Part shown: positions 61,409 through 64,000 of the stretch, piece by piece
How the letters are laid out: the number at the start of each line of letters is the position of its first letter
Numbering within the stretch: the first letter of the stretch is position 1
Assembly: GCF_000960765.1 (NCBI RefSeq)
Contig: NZ_JYNH01000006.1
Span: forward strand, 1-64,000
Direction of reading: 5' to 3'
Source: Desulfosporosinus sp. I2
GTDB taxonomy: Bacteria; Bacillota; Desulfitobacteriia; Desulfitobacteriales; Desulfitobacteriaceae
Length of the DNA stretch: 64,000 nt
The notes under the pieces: generated by a model
Database searches by the model: none
The model's input: only the letters and a program-made list of their open reading frames with translations
What the model was told of the DNA's origin: nothing
Made by a program: the position numbers and the translations under genes

Positions 61409-62944
61409 ATGTCTATGGTAGGAAGTCAACAGGAGACACCCTTATACATCAAAGTTAATGCGCAGGATAACGTAGCGATTATAGTCAATGCGGGTGGGTT
61501 AAAGGAAGGAACAGTGTTCCCTGGTGGTCTCAAGTTGACGGAAGATGTTCCTCAAGGCCACAAGGTGGCGTTAACGGATATACAGCAAGATGAAGAGATT
61601 ATTCGATATGGAGAAGTAATTGGGTATGCTGTACGCCCCATTAAAACGGGTGGTTGGATTGATGAAGCCTCAGTCAAGCTGCCGACACCGCCCGAGCTCG
61701 ATGAATTGACCCCTGCCAATAATGTGCCAGCACCACTGTCTCCTCTTGAAGGGTATACTTTTGAAGGCTATCGCAATGAGGATGGCAGTGTAGGGACCAA
61801 AAATATTCTCGGAATTACCACGAGTGTTCAATGTGTCGCAGGCGTCCTTGATTATGCAGTGAAAAAGATTAAAGAAGAACTTTCTGTGAAATATCCTAAT
61901 GTGGATGACGTCGTTGCTTTAAATCATAACTATGGGTGTGGGGTCGCTATTAACGCTCCAGGTGCGATTATTCCGATCCGGACGATTCGTAATATCGCCT
62001 CGAATCCCAACTTTGGTGGAGAAGTCATGGTGGTGGGACTAGGGTGCGAAAAGCTTCTTCCGGAAAAATTGCTCCCAGCGGTAGATCAGAAAAACGTTAT
62101 TTCTTTACAAGATCAACAAGGTTTTAAGCATATGGTGCAATCAATCTTGGACATGGCAGACGAACGCTTGAAAAGACTAAATCAGCGGGTACGCGTTGCT
62201 TGTCCTGCCTCAGATTTGGTGGTGGGTTTACAATGTGGAGGAAGCGATGCTTTTTCTGGGGTAACAGCGAATCCAGCGGTAGGCTATGCAGCTGATCTCT
62301 TAGTACGCGCCGGTGCCACCGTCTTATTTTCCGAAGTGACCGAGGTCCGAGATGCAGTGCACTTATTAACTCCCCGAGTTGTCAATGAAGAGGTTGGGCG
62401 AGCACTTATTCAGGAAATGAAATGGTATGACCAATATTTAAGCAACGGTGAGGTCGATCGAAGTGCTAATCCATCGCCAGGCAACAAGAAAGGCGGTTTA
62501 GCCAATGTTGTGGAAAAAGCACTCGGCTCGATTGCAAAATCTGGCAGCAGTGCGATTGTTGGAGTAATATCCCATGGTGAAAAAGCAACCCAAAAAGGTT
62601 TGATCTATGCGGCTACTCCGGCGAGTGATTTCATCTGTGGAACGTTACAGTTAGCTTCTGGTATAACGTTGCAAGTTTTTACGACCGGACGAGGAACACC
62701 CTATGGTTTGGCGATGGCACCGGTGATTAAAGTGTCTACCCGCAATTCTCTCACCGAACAATGGAGCGATTTAATCGATGTCAATGCCGGTCGAATCGCA
62801 ACGGGCGAAGCAAGCATTGAAGACGTGGGCTGGGAAATTTTCCGCTTGATCCTCGAGGTTGCCAGTGGGCGGAAGAAAACTTGGGCTGATCACTGGGGTT
62901 TAGCCAATGACTTATGCTTGTTTAATCCGGCACCGGTAACCTAA
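61409..62944 (+). CDS. UxaA/GarD-family sugar-acid dehydratase
   Basis: A 511-aa Fe-dependent dehydratase of the altronate/galactarate family. An N-terminal SAF-like domain (about 1-100, [19 protein letters not shown]) is fused to the catalytic part with [33 protein letters not shown] and [12 protein letters not shown], where the cysteines probably bind the metal. The length is nearer GarD, and the flanking reductase and kinase also belong to the galactarate pathway, but an aldolase is missing, so the substrate stays open. ATG 61409 follows AAAAGGAGC. Confidence 0.85.
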   Translation: MSMVGSQQETPLYIKVNAQDNVAIIVNAGGLKEGTVFPGGLKLTEDVPQGHKVALTDIQQDEEIIRYGEVIGYAVRPIKTGGWIDEASVKLPTPPELDELTPANNVPAPLSPLEGYTFEGYRNEDGSVGTKNILGITTSVQCVAGVLDYAVKKIKEELSVKYPNVDDVVALNHNYGCGVAINAPGAIIPIRTIRNIASNPNFGGEVMVVGLGCEKLLPEKLLPAVDQKNVISLQDQQGFKHMVQSILDMADERLKRLNQRVRVACPASDLVVGLQCGGSDAFSGVTANPAVGYAADLLVRAGATVLFSEVTEVRDAVHLLTPRVVNEEVGRALIQEMKWYDQYLSNGEVDRSANPSPGNKKGGLANVVEKALGSIAKSGSSAIVGVISHGEKATQKGLIYAATPASDFICGTLQLASGITLQVFTTGRGTPYGLAMAPVIKVSTRNSLTEQWSDLIDVNAGRIATGEASIEDVGWEIFRLILEVASGRKKTWADHWGLANDLCLFNPAPVT

Positions 62945-63029
62945 GACCGCTCAGACCTACTGGGATTAGGCTGGTTAGCCAGGTCCAGAACTCTGCCAAG
63001 AGTCCTGAGCATAATTTAGGAGAAACTTA

Positions 63030-64000
63030 ATGACTCAAATTTATAAAATAGCAATCCTCATGCTGGCTGGTTTGCATCTGACGAAAACCGTTATTAAGAC
63101 GGATTTAACCGTGATATTCGTTGTCGCGGTTATTGTCTTGCTATTCGGAGTAATCGTGATGGGTCAAGGTTTCAAAAAAATTACGATTACCTTTATGATT
63201 CTTGGAGTTTTTGTCCTTACCAAGTTCGAGCAACCGTTTTCAGCTTGGGTGACGGCGCTTAATTCAATGACGAACGTGATTGCCATTTTGGTGATCATGC
63301 AGATGTTCACCATCCCTATTGAAGTGGGCAGATATAATTTGGCGATCAGGTATTGGTTTAATAAGTCGTTTAAAGGTGAAGGGGGCCTCTTCTTATTTAC
63401 TACGGTTGCCACCCATGTATTTACGAGCTTTCTAATGTTGGGTGCGATACCGGTGGTGATTTCCCTGATGGAAGATACCCTGAAAACTCGAGTCTCACAT
63501 TATGAGAGATTTATATCCACTGCAATTTCGCGGGGCTATGTGCTAGCCTCTTTATGGGCTCCTGGCGCTGTGAATATTGCATTAGTGGTACAGGCAACAG
63601 GAGTGAGTTGGTCAAAACTCTTCTTCCCTGGTATTTCTTTGGCTATCATCGGCATTGTATTGTCCTATTTTCTGGAGACGAGATTAGCCTTTTCGGCCAA
63701 GGGTATGCGGTTTACCCACTCCGTTGATAGACAGGGAGAACGGGAATCGCTCGATCGTGAGCATCGAGCTCGCCATAGGGCTTGGCATATCATTATCGTG
63801 GTGGTAAGTCTTAGTACGCTAACCCTGCTATTAGCCAAGTTGAACCTGGGCTCATCGTCGAGCCCTGTTATTTTAGCGGGCGCCATAGTGGTTCTAGTCT
63901 GGATCCTGCAATTTCGCAGAGAACCTAAATTGCAGGCGACCCTATGGAATTACTGGGATGTCGGAGTATTAAAGGCTGCAGATATTGCCCCGTTCTTTAT
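63030..64000 (+). CDS. Polytopic permease, cut by the window end
   Basis: At least 323 residues with about eight to ten hydrophobic helices, starting MTQIYKIAILMLAGLHL after AGGAGAAAC. The helices are broken by a basic cytoplasmic loop (THSVDRQGERESLDREHRARHRAWH). The general layout resembles ion-transporter-superfamily carboxylate permeases, but no decisive motif is visible. As last gene of the hydroxy-acid operon it probably imports the substrate. The 3' end lies outside the window. Confidence 0.7.
   Translation, partial: MTQIYKIAILMLAGLHLTKTVIKTDLTVIFVVAVIVLLFGVIVMGQGFKKITITFMILGVFVLTKFEQPFSAWVTALNSMTNVIAILVIMQMFTIPIEVGRYNLAIRYWFNKSFKGEGGLFLFTTVATHVFTSFLMLGAIPVVISLMEDTLKTRVSHYERFISTAISRGYVLASLWAPGAVNIALVVQATGVSWSKLFFPGISLAIIGIVLSYFLETRLAFSAKGMRFTHSVDRQGERESLDREHRARHRAWHIIIVVVSLSTLTLLLAKLNLGSSSSPVILAGAIVVLVWILQFRREPKLQATLWNYWDVGVLKAADIAPFF

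Overview
The window (about 43% G+C) reads as chromosome of an anaerobic, endospore-forming Firmicute of class Clostridia, most like Desulfosporosinus or Desulfitobacterium. Pointers are SpoIVA, a CotS-type spore-coat protein, the clostridial IspH-S1 fusion, a membrane-bound [NiFe] uptake hydrogenase, a biotin-dependent Na+ pump decarboxylase and sigma-54 regulators. The genus is inferred from gene content only.

Layout. 1-3.7 kb: a partial UDP-glucose dehydrogenase (minus) and a kinase/glycosyltransferase coat protein. 4.0-8.1 kb: a translationally coupled operon for a three-subunit molybdenum hydroxylase headed by a flavin-fold protein. 8.4-13.3 kb: single genes (gamma-carbonic-anhydrase-like, amidohydrolase, zinc phospholipase C-like, HAD phosphatase, CPBP protease) plus a 59-aa membrane protein. 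13.5-17.1 kb: hydrogenase small subunit, large subunit and cytochrome b. 17.3-29.0 kb: housekeeping and sporulation genes cmk, plsC, ispH-rpsA, a SEDS protein, a YphA-like protein, a DUF512 protein, der, plsY, gpsA and spoIVA.

29.5-43.6 kb: a catabolic cluster with all four parts of a glutaconyl-CoA-decarboxylase-type sodium pump (biotin carrier, carboxyltransferase, a 48-aa small subunit, and the membrane beta subunit), a crotonase, a glutaryl-CoA-dehydrogenase-like enzyme, an enhancer-binding-protein-like regulator without GAFTGA, a TAXI/TRAP importer, an ADP-forming acyl-CoA synthetase and an ACT-domain protein. Together they fit uptake and CoA activation of glutarate or a similar dicarboxylate, oxidation to glutaconyl-CoA, and decarboxylation coupled to Na+ export.

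43.6-54.9 kb: a degraded genomic island next to tRNA-Pro(GGG). It holds an integrase remnant, a single-chain topoisomerase VI-like (Topo VIII-type) protein, helicase fragments, a GIY-YIG protein, a damaged HigBA-ImmA module, a truncated DUF2779 gene, two DUF488 genes, a broken OB/PLD gene and an intact RelBE-type pair. Two genes are each broken by what looks like loss of one A in an A-run.

54.9-64 kb: a hydroxy-acid cluster built around a PrpR-like sigma-54 activator. Good -24/-12 promoters face a LarA-like DUF2088 gene on one side and a run of tartronate-semialdehyde reductase, PPC-domain protein, glycerate kinase, UxaA/GarD-type dehydratase and a transporter cut by the window end on the other.
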